Positions 54,264 to 64,000 of a stretch of DNA of 64,000 nt are shown here, piece by piece; position 1 is the stretch's first letter; each line of letters starts with the position of its first letter. The notes beneath the pieces are model-generated. The model was not told the origin of the DNA. It worked only from the letters and a program-made list of their open reading frames with translations, and did not search any database. Origin of the DNA: Sinorhizobium sp. A49 (GTDB taxonomy: Bacteria > Pseudomonadota > Alphaproteobacteria > Rhizobiales > Rhizobiaceae); NCBI RefSeq assembly GCF_002002725.1, contig NZ_MUNW01000049.1, positions 124,001 through 188,000 of the forward strand, given 5' to 3'. Made by a program: the position numbers and the translations under genes.

Positions 54264-55154
54264 TTACTTCGCGGTGTAGACGCCCGGCACGATCGGCTGT
54301 TCGGCCGGAACCTGTTCGCCGGCTGCAACCTTGACGGCGGTGTCGACGGCCTGCTTGCCCATCTGGTCCGGGAACTGCTGGATCACGCCGACCATGACAG
54401 GGTTGCTGTCGACGGCGTCGCGGGCTTCCTTCATACCGTCGAAGCCGATGACCTTGACCTGGGCTTCGAGGCCCGCCGCCTTGACGGCGACGGCTGCGGC
54501 GAGTGCCGCGTCATCGCCGAAGCCGAAGATGCCGGTGATGTCGGGGTTGGCCTGGAGCATGTTCTGCGCGGCGGCAAGGGCTTCGGCGCGGGTGATGCCG
54601 GTCTGGATGGCGACGATTTCCATGTCAGGATGCTTGGCGATCGCTTCCTTGAAGCCGTTGACGCGGTTTACCACCGACTGGACCGTCGGGTAGTCGATCA
54701 CGGCGACCTTGCCCTTGTTGTCGAGGACCTTGGCCATCAGCTCGCCGGCCTTGACGCCGCCGGTGAAATTGTCGGTGCCGATATGCGAGGTGACGGTCGC
54801 GCCATTTGCCGGCACGTCGACGGTAATCACCTTGATGCCAGCCTTCTCTGCCTTTTCGATCGCGGCGCGCACGCCCTGGCTATCGACCGGCGAGATGACG
54901 ATGACGTCGACGCCCTTGACGATGAAGTCCTCGACGTCGGCGAGCTGCTTGTTGAGATCCTGGTTGGCGATCGCAACTTCGAGCGCGACGTTCTTCTCCT
55001 TGGCCTCGGCTTTCATCGCGTCGGCAAGCTCGATGTAGAAAGGATGCTGCTGGGTGAGCAGCGAGGCGCCGATGCCTTCGGCCGATGCGGCCGTTGCAAT
55101 CAGGGTCAGTGCAGTGCCGGCGACAAGCGATTTCAGAATGCGGGGCATGTTCAT
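54264..55154 (-). CDS. sugar ABC transporter substrate-binding protein (RbsB type)
   Basis: This 296-residue protein has a signal peptide (MNMPRILKSLVAGTALTLIA with ASA cleavage) and an RbsB-type fold: GIGASLLTQQHPFYIELADAM, VIVISPVDSQGVRAAIEKA and IGTDNFTGGVKAGE. The ATG at 55154 follows GGGAGGAAA. It is the first gene of the operon. D-tagatose, D-psicose or a related ketose is the likely ligand by context. Confidence 0.92.
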   Translation of the reverse strand: MNMPRILKSLVAGTALTLIATAASAEGIGASLLTQQHPFYIELADAMKAEAKEKNVALEVAIANQDLNKQLADVEDFIVKGVDVIVISPVDSQGVRAAIEKAEKAGIKVITVDVPANGATVTSHIGTDNFTGGVKAGELMAKVLDNKGKVAVIDYPTVQSVVNRVNGFKEAIAKHPDMEIVAIQTGITRAEALAAAQNMLQANPDITGIFGFGDDAALAAAVAVKAAGLEAQVKVIGFDGMKEARDAVDSNPVMVGVIQQFPDQMGKQAVDTAVKVAAGEQVPAEQPIVPGVYTAK

Positions 55155-55474
55155 GAGTTTCCTCCCTGGAAACGACGTGGGCCTTTGGTCTTGGCTGCCA
55201 AGCAGGAGGGCCCTCCCGTCACCGTCTTGGCGATGGTGCAAAAACCACAAAACTTTGCGCACGTCAAATTGTAAAAATACGCGATGTAATTAATAACAAG
55301 GTAGCGCGAAAAATTATTCCGCCTCTCGTCTGGGTGGTCGTCGGCGTTTATGACGGATCCGGCATGTCGTCGCCGCTCAATCTCTTGTCAACATGGTCGC
55401 GCGTCACACGCGGCTGCCTTGCCTTTTGCCGTCTTCGCTCCAGTTCCTCTTCTGGGACGGAATCAGGTGCGATC
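55155..55474. other. 320-base divergent region between the ketose operon and the acylphosphatase gene
   Basis: The stretch 55260-55320 is AT-rich against the genome background and should carry the operon promoter and LacI sites. I see no clear operator palindrome or -35/-10 pair. Nothing else is evident. Confidence 0.4.
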
Positions 55475-55759
55475 ATGGTCAAAGAGCGCAAGGCGATGTT
55501 GGTCCGTGTCAGTGGAAGGGTGCAGGGCGTCAGCTTCCGTATCTGGACCCGCCGAGAAGCTGAACGCCTGGGCGTGACCGGATGGGTGCGCAACGAGCGT
55601 GACGGATCGGTGGCGGCGATGATTGTCGGCACGGACAGGGCGCTTTCAAACATGGTCGAGCGGTTGTGGATGGGGCCAGCGGCCGCCTCCGTCGTCAGCG
55701 TCGAGACCGAACCGGTCGCCGTGCCCGACCCGGTTCAGGGCTTCCAGATCACCGGGTAG
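55475..55759 (+). CDS. acyP: acylphosphatase
   Basis: This 94-residue protein has the family motif VRVSGRVQGVSFRIWTRREAERLGVTGWVRN, in which Arg (SFR) and Asn (WVRN) are the catalytic pair. It hydrolyses acyl phosphates such as 1,3-bisphosphoglycerate or acetyl phosphate in the cytosol. The ATG at 55475 is chosen; the frame is open earlier but low complexity. It converges on rtcB with a strong hairpin between. Confidence 0.93.
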   Translation: MVKERKAMLVRVSGRVQGVSFRIWTRREAERLGVTGWVRNERDGSVAAMIVGTDRALSNMVERLWMGPAAASVVSVETEPVAVPDPVQGFQITG

Positions 55760-55871
55760 CGGGCGGGCAATGTCGCAGCACAACCTTTGCGGACCGGAGC
55801 TTTGCGCTCGCCCGCTCTGGCACCAGTGGTGCCGGCTGAGGAAGGTGGTGAAGCCGGAGAATACGGTATGT

Positions 55872-55904
55872 AACGCCGGGAAGCGGATGTGCTTTCCCGG
55901 CGTT
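55872..55904. terminator. bidirectional terminator between acyP and rtcB
   Basis: AACGCCGGGAA (55872-55882) pairs perfectly with TTCCCGGCGTT (55894-55904), followed by TTCTGC on the plus strand. It lies between two converging genes. Confidence 0.65.
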
Positions 55905-55920
55905 TCTGCTTCGGGCTGAC

Positions 55921-57347
55921 CTATCCCTTGACGGTCAGCACCGGTCTGATGCGGGCGACAGGGGCGACCAGTCCGGTCGCCACCATCGGATCGACGACCT
56001 GGTCGATCGGCCGGTAGGCGGCCGGGGCTTCCTCCTTCAGCCGGCCCTGAAGCTCGGCGAGGATATCGCCGCGCTCGCGGTGTCGACCGGGCCGACGACG
56101 CGCAGGCCGGCGAGCGTCGTTTTCGCTCCGCGTGCCTCCTGGCGCGAGAGCCGTCGACCGGCGCCATGGGCCGACGATTCCAAGCCTTCCGTGGCGCCCA
56201 ATCCACGCAACAACCAGGTGCCATCGCCCATCGAACCCGGCAGGATCACCGGTTCGCCCGACCATTCGTAGGGCGAACCCCTGATCCTGCCGGGGCCGCG
56301 CGCAGGGCAAGCACCCTTGCGATGGCGAACGGTATTGCCGGTCTGCCACACGGTGTTGTGCGGCGCGTCGTAGACCAGCCGGTGTGCGACCGGCCGGCCG
56401 ATCGTTCGCGCGAGCGCTTCCACCGCCGCCAGGCCGATCAGGAAGCGATTGACGAAGGCGGCATTCGCGGCATTGGCATGGCCGTTCATGTATCGCCGGT
56501 AATGGCTGGCGTGACGGGCCTCGGAGACGATCCGGTCGTCAACCGCCACCGCACCGTTTTGACGTGCCCGCTCACGCACCGCCGTCCCGATCCGCTGGCC
56601 GAAGTCGAGCGACCCGGAATGCACGACGATCACCACGCTCTGCGGTTTCAGTCCGGCGATGCGGGCAAAACCGCCGTCGACGATGCGCTCGACCACGCCG
56701 AACTCGACGAAGTGATTGCCGCCGCCGATGGTGCCGAGAATAGCATCATGCCGGTGCCGGTCATCGGGTGCCGCATAGTCGGTGAAATCAGGATCGATGG
56801 CATCAGAGCGGAAGCAACCATCGTCGGATGTGGACGCGACATCCGCCCAGGCGGATGCCAGGTCGAGCCGCGCAAGCAGGCCCTGCCGCTTGCCGGCCAG
56901 GCTCTCGAGCAGGCCCGGCACGCCGTCCCTGAGGGCGGCATGGCGATCCCTGCCGGTCAGCGCGATGTCGCGCCCTCCCTGGAAGAACACATGCCGCAGC
57001 TGCCCCTCCAGATCAGGCACAAGTTCGTCCTCCCGGATGCCGTCGAGCACAATCATGCGCATGCCGCAGCCGATATCGTTGCCGATCAGGTGCGGAATGA
57101 CGGCATTCTCGATGTCGGCGACAAGTCCGACCGGAACCGGTTTTCCCGGGTGGAAGTCCGGGGTCGTGATGATGCGTCCGGCGACGGCACCATGGATCGC
57201 CAGCGCTTCCGGGGATGGAAGGGCGGAAGTGAGATCGCCGAGTGCGCGCGCGCGTTGGTGCTCAGGTTCGTCGATCGCGACGACGGACCTGATCGCATGC
57301 CCGGAAACGATATCGTTCCGGACGATAGGGTTATATTGGTTGGACAT
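55921..57347 (-). pseudogene. rtcB: RNA-splicing ligase RtcB family, disrupted by a one-base frameshift
   Basis: From 57347 the frame reads MSNQYNPIVRNDIVSG and shows RtcB landmarks: PHLIGNDIGCGMRM (metal Asp/Cys), LGTIGGGNHFVEFG, VHSGSLDFGQ, YDAPHNTVW and a Ser/Gly-rich HGAGRRLSRQEA with the usual guanylylated His region. At about 56077 the normal frame is lost (GPVDTA then nonsense). The next frame continues ERGDILAELQGRLKEEAPAA and PVARIRPVLTVKG to TGA at 55921. One base is missing. Joined, the length of about 475 residues is normal. RtcB joins RNA 3'-phosphate to 5'-OH ends. Confidence 0.85.
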
Positions 57348-57542
57348 TGCTAGATTCTCCGTTGCCTTGGGTTCAGCAGCCGCGGCAATACGGATTGGCG
57401 CGCCCTTTACTCGAAGGCGGGCCGGCAGTCAATGGTGCGGCCGGCAGTGAGCCGGCAGCACGTTCAACCCGCTGCAGGCTTTCAGCCTCCGACCACTTCG
57501 GTCCACGGGAAAATGCAGCGATGATGTAAGGCGCGTTCGGGC

Positions 57543-60702
<3,160 letters not shown>

Positions 60703-61105
60703 AATCGTTCCATCCCGTTTTTGACATTGGCGACGTCCTCGTCGGTTCCGAGGAGCTCGAACCGGTAGAGATAGGGCACCTGGCACTTGGCCGAGATCAC
60801 GTCGCCGGCGATCCCGTAGGTCGCGCCGAAATTGCTGTTGCCCGCGGCAATCACGCCGCGGATGTGGGAGCGGTTGTCCGCATCGTTCAAGAAACGGATC
60901 ACCTGTTTGGGCACGGCGCCCCGGCCGTCGTCGCCGCAATAGGTCGGCACGACGAGCACATAGGGTTCCTTGATCTCAAGCGGCCCGTCGGCTGCGCTGA
61001 CGGGGATGCGGATGGCGCGCAGGCCGAGCTTACCGACGAAGCGATGGGTGTTTTCCGAGCGGGTGGAAAAATAGACGATCAGGCCCATCGCCCGGCACCT
61101 TGGCT

Positions 61106-61327
61106 TTAGGACAGCGCGCTGATCTTGTCGGGGCGGAAGCCCGCCCAATGTTCAGGACCGGCAACGACGACGGGAAGCTGCATGTAGCCGAGGCCCTTGA
61201 CCGTCTGGAGCGCGTCCTCGTCGATCGAGATGTCGATCACCTCATAGTTGACGCCCTTGCGGTCGAGTGCGCGGTAGGTGGCGGTGCATTGGACGCAGGC
61301 GGGCTTGCTGTAGACGGTGACGTTCAT
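61106..61327 (-). CDS. nrdH: glutaredoxin-like protein NrdH
   Basis: This 73-residue thioredoxin-fold protein has the redox pair CVQC in [18 protein letters not shown]. The later [13 protein letters not shown] holds the cis-Pro, and the end is [12 protein letters not shown], typical of NrdH. It reduces NrdE with electrons from thioredoxin reductase. The ATG at 61327 follows GAGGAAG. It is the first gene of the operon. Confidence 0.96.
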   Translation of the reverse strand: MNVTVYSKPACVQCTATYRALDRKGVNYEVIDISIDEDALQTVKGLGYMQLPVVVAGPEHWAGFRPDKISALS

Positions 61328-61639
61328 TTCTTCCTCGTTGGGTCGGCTGGATCTGGGCATGAAAAGGCATGCGGGCGCGCGAACGCGCTCCGGCGAAAGG
61401 GCAGGGGTGGCAGGATGACGGCTTGCTCTGATCGAAACGACCGAGCGCACGTCTTCGTCAGGTGCGCGGGTTCCCGCGCCTCTTCATTGGCGAGTGATAG
61501 GAATTCGATGACGCGGACATGACTTCACCCCGAAGTTGAAGACGGCGCTTCCGGGGAGACGTCGAGACAATCAGGCAGGGTTCATCCCGCCTCAATTACA
61601 CTCTGACCCCTCCGGACACCCCGCCCGTGGACGTTTATT
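61328..61639 (-). other. 312-base leader between the cobalamin riboswitch and nrdH
   Basis: This untranslated stretch links the riboswitch to nrdH. I see no gene in it and no clear intrinsic terminator with a T run, so how the riboswitch acts (termination or blocking translation) cannot be read directly. Confidence 0.45.
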
Positions 61640-61830
61640 GATCGAGGCAGGTCTCCTGGCTCACGGGTCGGTGCTTCTGTCCGGACCTTCCCGAAGCATC
61701 ATGCTTCAGTGGCCGAATGCTGGACAGTCGCTCGCCGTTTACAGTTGCGGGGGCAGCCACGGCTTAGCCAAGCAAAATCGCTAAAGCGCACCGTATTCCC
61801 ATCTTCGCTCCCAATCCTTGCGAATCGGAA
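61640..61830 (-). promoter_or_regulatory. cobalamin riboswitch upstream of nrdHIEF
   Basis: On the minus strand the elements occur in order: GGGAATACGGTG (61789-61800), the core GCCCCCGCAACTGTAA (61739-61754), and the B12 box AGCCAGGAGACCTGCC (61646-61661). It lies in the leader of the B12-independent reductase operon. With adenosylcobalamin present it should shut the operon off, since the cell would then use a B12-dependent reductase elsewhere in the genome. Confidence 0.93.
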
Positions 61831-61839
61831 GGACCTCGA

Positions 61840-61855
61840 ACACTAGATATAGTAT
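61840..61855 (-). promoter_or_regulatory. candidate NrdR box on the nrdHIEF promoter
   Basis: ATACTATATCTAGTGT on the minus strand matches the NrdR consensus ACACWATATATWGTGT at 14 of 16 positions and overlaps the -10 box. A second box at the usual spacing is not obvious. Confidence 0.55.
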
Positions 61856-61876
61856 ATGGGTGTGAAATCTCGTCAA
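61847..61876 (-). promoter_or_regulatory. promoter of nrdHIEF
   Basis: TTGACG (61871-61876) and CTATAT (61847-61852) are 18 bases apart on the minus strand, close to the rhizobial consensus CTTGAC-N17-CTATAT. Transcription would begin near 61840, just before the riboswitch. Confidence 0.65.
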
Positions 61877-62008
61877 TAGGTCTGGTGCTGCCGCGGTCGC
61901 TGGGAGCCGACAATATTTTTCCGGGTGTGGATAACGGGGAGTAAACGCGCGCTTCCGGCAATGCCTGTGGATGAGGGGCCGTCGCGACGGCTCCCTCGGT
62001 TGAAATCG

Positions 62009-62809
62009 TCAGGCTGCGAAAGCGGTAACCGGACGATTGTCCCGGTCGACAGCCACCATGATGAACGCGCCACGGGCAGTCAGCGTCCGTTTCCCGCCCA
62101 TCAGGTCTTCGGACCACAATTCGACCTCGACCGTCGTCGAGCTTCGCCCTGTTTTCACGATCCGGGCGACAAGCTCGATGATCGAGCCAACGGTGATGCG
62201 GTGCTTGAAATCGATGCGCTGGCAGGAGGCGAGAACCGTCGTCTTGCGGCTTGCCCGCGTGGCCGCGAAAAAGGCCGCCTTGGTCATCTGCGCCAGCGCG
62301 TCGCCGCCGAACATGGCCCCGAAGCTGTTGGCTTGGTCGGGAAAGACGATATCGACCATGCGCACGGCGTCGTCCTTTGTCGGACCGATCGTGGCGCTGT
62401 CGAGAGAGGGCAACGACCATTCGGCGTCCTTGCCTTCGGGCATTGCCACCATGGTGAACTGGCCGCGGGTGCAAAGATCGCGGGTACCGGCAATCAGATC
62501 CTCGGCGACCATGTCGACTTCGACCACCATCGAGCGCCGCCCGACCCGGACCCGGCGACCGCTGAAGCTGATGACGTGGCCGATACGAGCAGGGGCGCGG
62601 AAGTCGACGCGATCGCAGGACGCGGTGACGAAGGGAACGCGGCCGTGACGCGTGGCGACGATGAAGGCGATCCGGTCCATCAGCGCCAGACCGGCTCCGC
62701 CAAAGAGCGTGCCATGGTGATTGGCATCGCCGGGAAAGACGATGTCGATCAGGGTCGCAGGCGCCGGGGTTTCCCCCGGCGCCATTTCGACATTGCTATC
62801 GTCCGTCAT
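62009..62809 (-). CDS. tandem hotdog acyl-CoA thioesterase
   Basis: This 266-residue protein contains two hotdog domains of about 125 residues each. Each has a matching start: [19 protein letters not shown] and [19 protein letters not shown], with a later [13 protein letters not shown] and [13 protein letters not shown]. The layout is that of YciA/BFIT-type acyl-CoA thioesterases with two fused domains. It hydrolyses acyl-CoA in the cytosol. Its start overlaps the metE stop by ATGA, so it is translated from the metE message; the functional link is not obvious. Confidence 0.9.
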   Translation of the reverse strand: MTDDSNVEMAPGETPAPATLIDIVFPGDANHHGTLFGGAGLALMDRIAFIVATRHGRVPFVTASCDRVDFRAPARIGHVISFSGRRVRVGRRSMVVEVDMVAEDLIAGTRDLCTRGQFTMVAMPEGKDAEWSLPSLDSATIGPTKDDAVRMVDIVFPDQANSFGAMFGGDALAQMTKAAFFAATRASRKTTVLASCQRIDFKHRITVGSIIELVARIVKTGRSSTTVEVELWSEDLMGGKRTLTARGAFIMVAVDRDNRPVTAFAA

Positions 62810-64000
62810 ACGTTCACGGCCTCTCGCCGGCCGGCAGCAAAGGATTGCCGCAGCGCCTGTGCCGCCTGCACCATGTTGACGAGGGCCGGGCGCACTTCCT
62901 CCCATCGCCTCGTTTTCAGGCCGCAATCCGGATTGACCCAAATCTGCGCCGGTGTCAGCCCGTCCGTCGCCCTCTCGATCAGATGGACCATCTCATCGAC
63001 CGTCGGCACGCGCGGCGAGTGGATGTCGTAAACGCCAGGGCCGATCTCGTTCGGATAGGCCTGATCGGTAAAGGCGCTGAGCAGTTCCATCTTCGAGCGC
63101 GAGGTCTCGATGGAGATGACATCGGCATCCATTGCAGCGATCGCCGCCATGATGTCGTTGAACTCCGAGTAGCACATGTGGGTGTGGATCTGGGTTTCGT
63201 CGCCGACACCGGAGGCGCTGATGCGGAAGCACTCGACCGCCCAGTCGAGATAGGCCTTTCGATCGGCCTGTCTCAGTGGCAGCCCCTCGCGCAGCGCCGG
63301 TTCGTCGATCTGGATCACCGCGATACCGGCCGTTTCCAGATCGGTGACTTCATCGCGCAGCGCCAGCGCGATCTGTCGGCATACGATCGAGCGGGGCAGG
63401 TCGTCGCGCACGAACGACCATTGCAGCATCGTCACCGGGCCGGTCAGCATGCCCTTCATCGGCCTTGACGTCAGCGACTGCGCATAGGTTGCCCAGTCGA
63501 CCGTCATCGGGTTCGGCCGCGAGACATCGCCGAAAATGATCGGCGGACGCACGTAGCGCGAACCGTAGCTCTGGACCCAGCCGCTCTGGGTGAAGGCATA
63601 GCCGGCAAGCTGCTCGCCGAAATACTGCACCATGTCGTTGCGCTCGAACTCGCCGTGCACCAGCACCTCGATGCCGATCTCCTCCTGCCAGCGCACGGCC
63701 TTCTCCGTCTCCTGGCGCAGATAGGCGAGGTAGTCGACATAGCTGAGCTCGCCCTTGGCATGCAGCGACCGTGCCTGACGCACTTCTGATGTCTGCGGGA
63801 AGGAGCCGATGGTCGTTGTCGGGAAGAGCGGCAGGGCCAGCCTGTCTTCCTGCAGGCGCCGGCGGGTCGCAAAGCCCGATTTGCGGCGACTGTCGGCTGC
63901 CGTCAGGGTCTTCAGGCGTCCGGCAACCAGCGGGTCGTGCACCTTGAGCGAGGTCAGCCGCGCCGCGGCGGCTGCGGTCGATTTTGCAAAGACCTGCTCG
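62806..64000 (-). CDS. metE: cobalamin-independent methionine synthase, C-terminal part (5' end outside window)
   Basis: The frame is open to the edge of the window at 64000, and the visible 397 residues are the C-terminal catalytic half. They begin [19 protein letters not shown] (linker), then [15 protein letters not shown], and the zinc ligands in [11 protein letters not shown] (His, Cys), [15 protein letters not shown] (Glu) and [10 protein letters not shown] (Cys). MetE methylates homocysteine from methyltetrahydrofolate polyglutamate without B12. It is co-transcribed with the hotdog thioesterase. A cobalamin riboswitch would be expected upstream, outside the window. Confidence 0.95.
   Translation of the reverse strand, partial: EQVFAKSTAAAAARLTSLKVHDPLVAGRLKTLTAADSRRKSGFATRRRLQEDRLALPLFPTTTIGSFPQTSEVRQARSLHAKGELSYVDYLAYLRQETEKAVRWQEEIGIEVLVHGEFERNDMVQYFGEQLAGYAFTQSGWVQSYGSRYVRPPIIFGDVSRPNPMTVDWATYAQSLTSRPMKGMLTGPVTMLQWSFVRDDLPRSIVCRQIALALRDEVTDLETAGIAVIQIDEPALREGLPLRQADRKAYLDWAVECFRISASGVGDETQIHTHMCYSEFNDIMAAIAAMDADVISIETSRSKMELLSAFTDQAYPNEIGPGVYDIHSPRVPTVDEMVHLIERATDGLTPAQIWVNPDCGLKTRRWEEVRPALVNMVQAAQALRQSFAAGRREAVNV

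Noticed and set aside
55251-55275. TTTG-CGCACGT-CAAA element as a LacI operator of the ketose operon
   Set aside because: Arms are only four bases long and the symmetry breaks outside them; too weak to list as a feature.
56166-57353. 395-codon plus-strand frame over rtcB
   Set aside because: Antisense to RtcB motifs, no start signal.

Overview
The window looks like chromosome from an alphaproteobacterium of the Rhizobiaceae, most plausibly Ensifer/Sinorhizobium or a close relative. The basis is high GC, rhizobial gene content (many ribose-type sugar ABC transporters, SorC/LacI regulators, a phosphoketolase), a GAAC-N7-GAAC SOS box of the alphaproteobacterial type, and a small RNA locus built of CCTCCTCCC-loop hairpins like the rhizobial alpha-r14 family. 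I see no tRNA, rRNA, CRISPR array, insertion sequence or prophage. Most of the window is densely packed operons.

Layout. 1-2.7 kb: end of an ABC ATPase gene overlapping a histidine phosphatase, then a Na/Pi cotransporter-like protein. 2.8-6.8 kb: single genes, including a RidA-family gene broken by a one-base frameshift, a GlxA-type AraC regulator, an SRPBCC protein and a DEDD exonuclease. 6.84-7.00 kb: an unlisted RNA gene with four hairpins, each showing an anti-Shine-Dalgarno loop. 7.0-11.1 kb: an SOS unit, with a UvrD-like helicase and dinB behind a perfect LexA box, and recX divergent. 11.4-14.1 kb: three L,D-transpeptidase-type lipoproteins. 14.3-23.7 kb: a polyol/short-sugar catabolic locus (ribose-type ABC transporter, SDR dehydrogenase, two DhaK/DhaL kinase sets, one DhaK fused to a SorC regulator) with two near-identical 16-bp palindromes upstream. 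23.8-28.8 kb: an HlyD/RbbA/YhhJ-type exporter. 28.9-31.6 kb: phosphoketolase preceded by the wreck of an acetate kinase gene. 31.7-37.7 kb: a cobalamin riboswitch and btuB-btuF-btuC-btuD plus an overlapping gene of unknown function. 39.7-45.4 kb: a 1923-residue protein joining a GMC oxidoreductase, an alpha/beta hydrolase and a PhoD-like domain. 45.5-48.2 kb: SDR/TetR divergent pair and a serine hydrolase. 48.2-55.2 kb: a ketose uptake and catabolism operon (ABC transporter, PfkB kinase, KbaZ-like epimerase, LacI regulator). 55.5-57.3 kb: acylphosphatase and a frameshifted rtcB. 57.5-61.9 kb: nrdHIEF under a second cobalamin riboswitch with a candidate NrdR box on its promoter. 62.0-64.0 kb: a tandem hotdog thioesterase and the 3' end of metE.

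How the parts fit. Three blocks share a vitamin B12 theme: uptake (btu) and two B12-independent enzymes (class Ib ribonucleotide reductase and MetE). This is the set expected of a cell that uses B12 when it has it and turns on B12-free replacements when it does not. The two sugar loci follow the same plan: periplasmic binding protein, transporter, kinase, downstream enzyme and own regulator. Three genes are visibly damaged (ridA-like, ackA, rtcB). The most unusual items are the three-domain 1923-residue protein, the SorC-DhaK fusion with its twin operators, the four-hairpin anti-SD RNA, and the unknown gene sealed to btuD.
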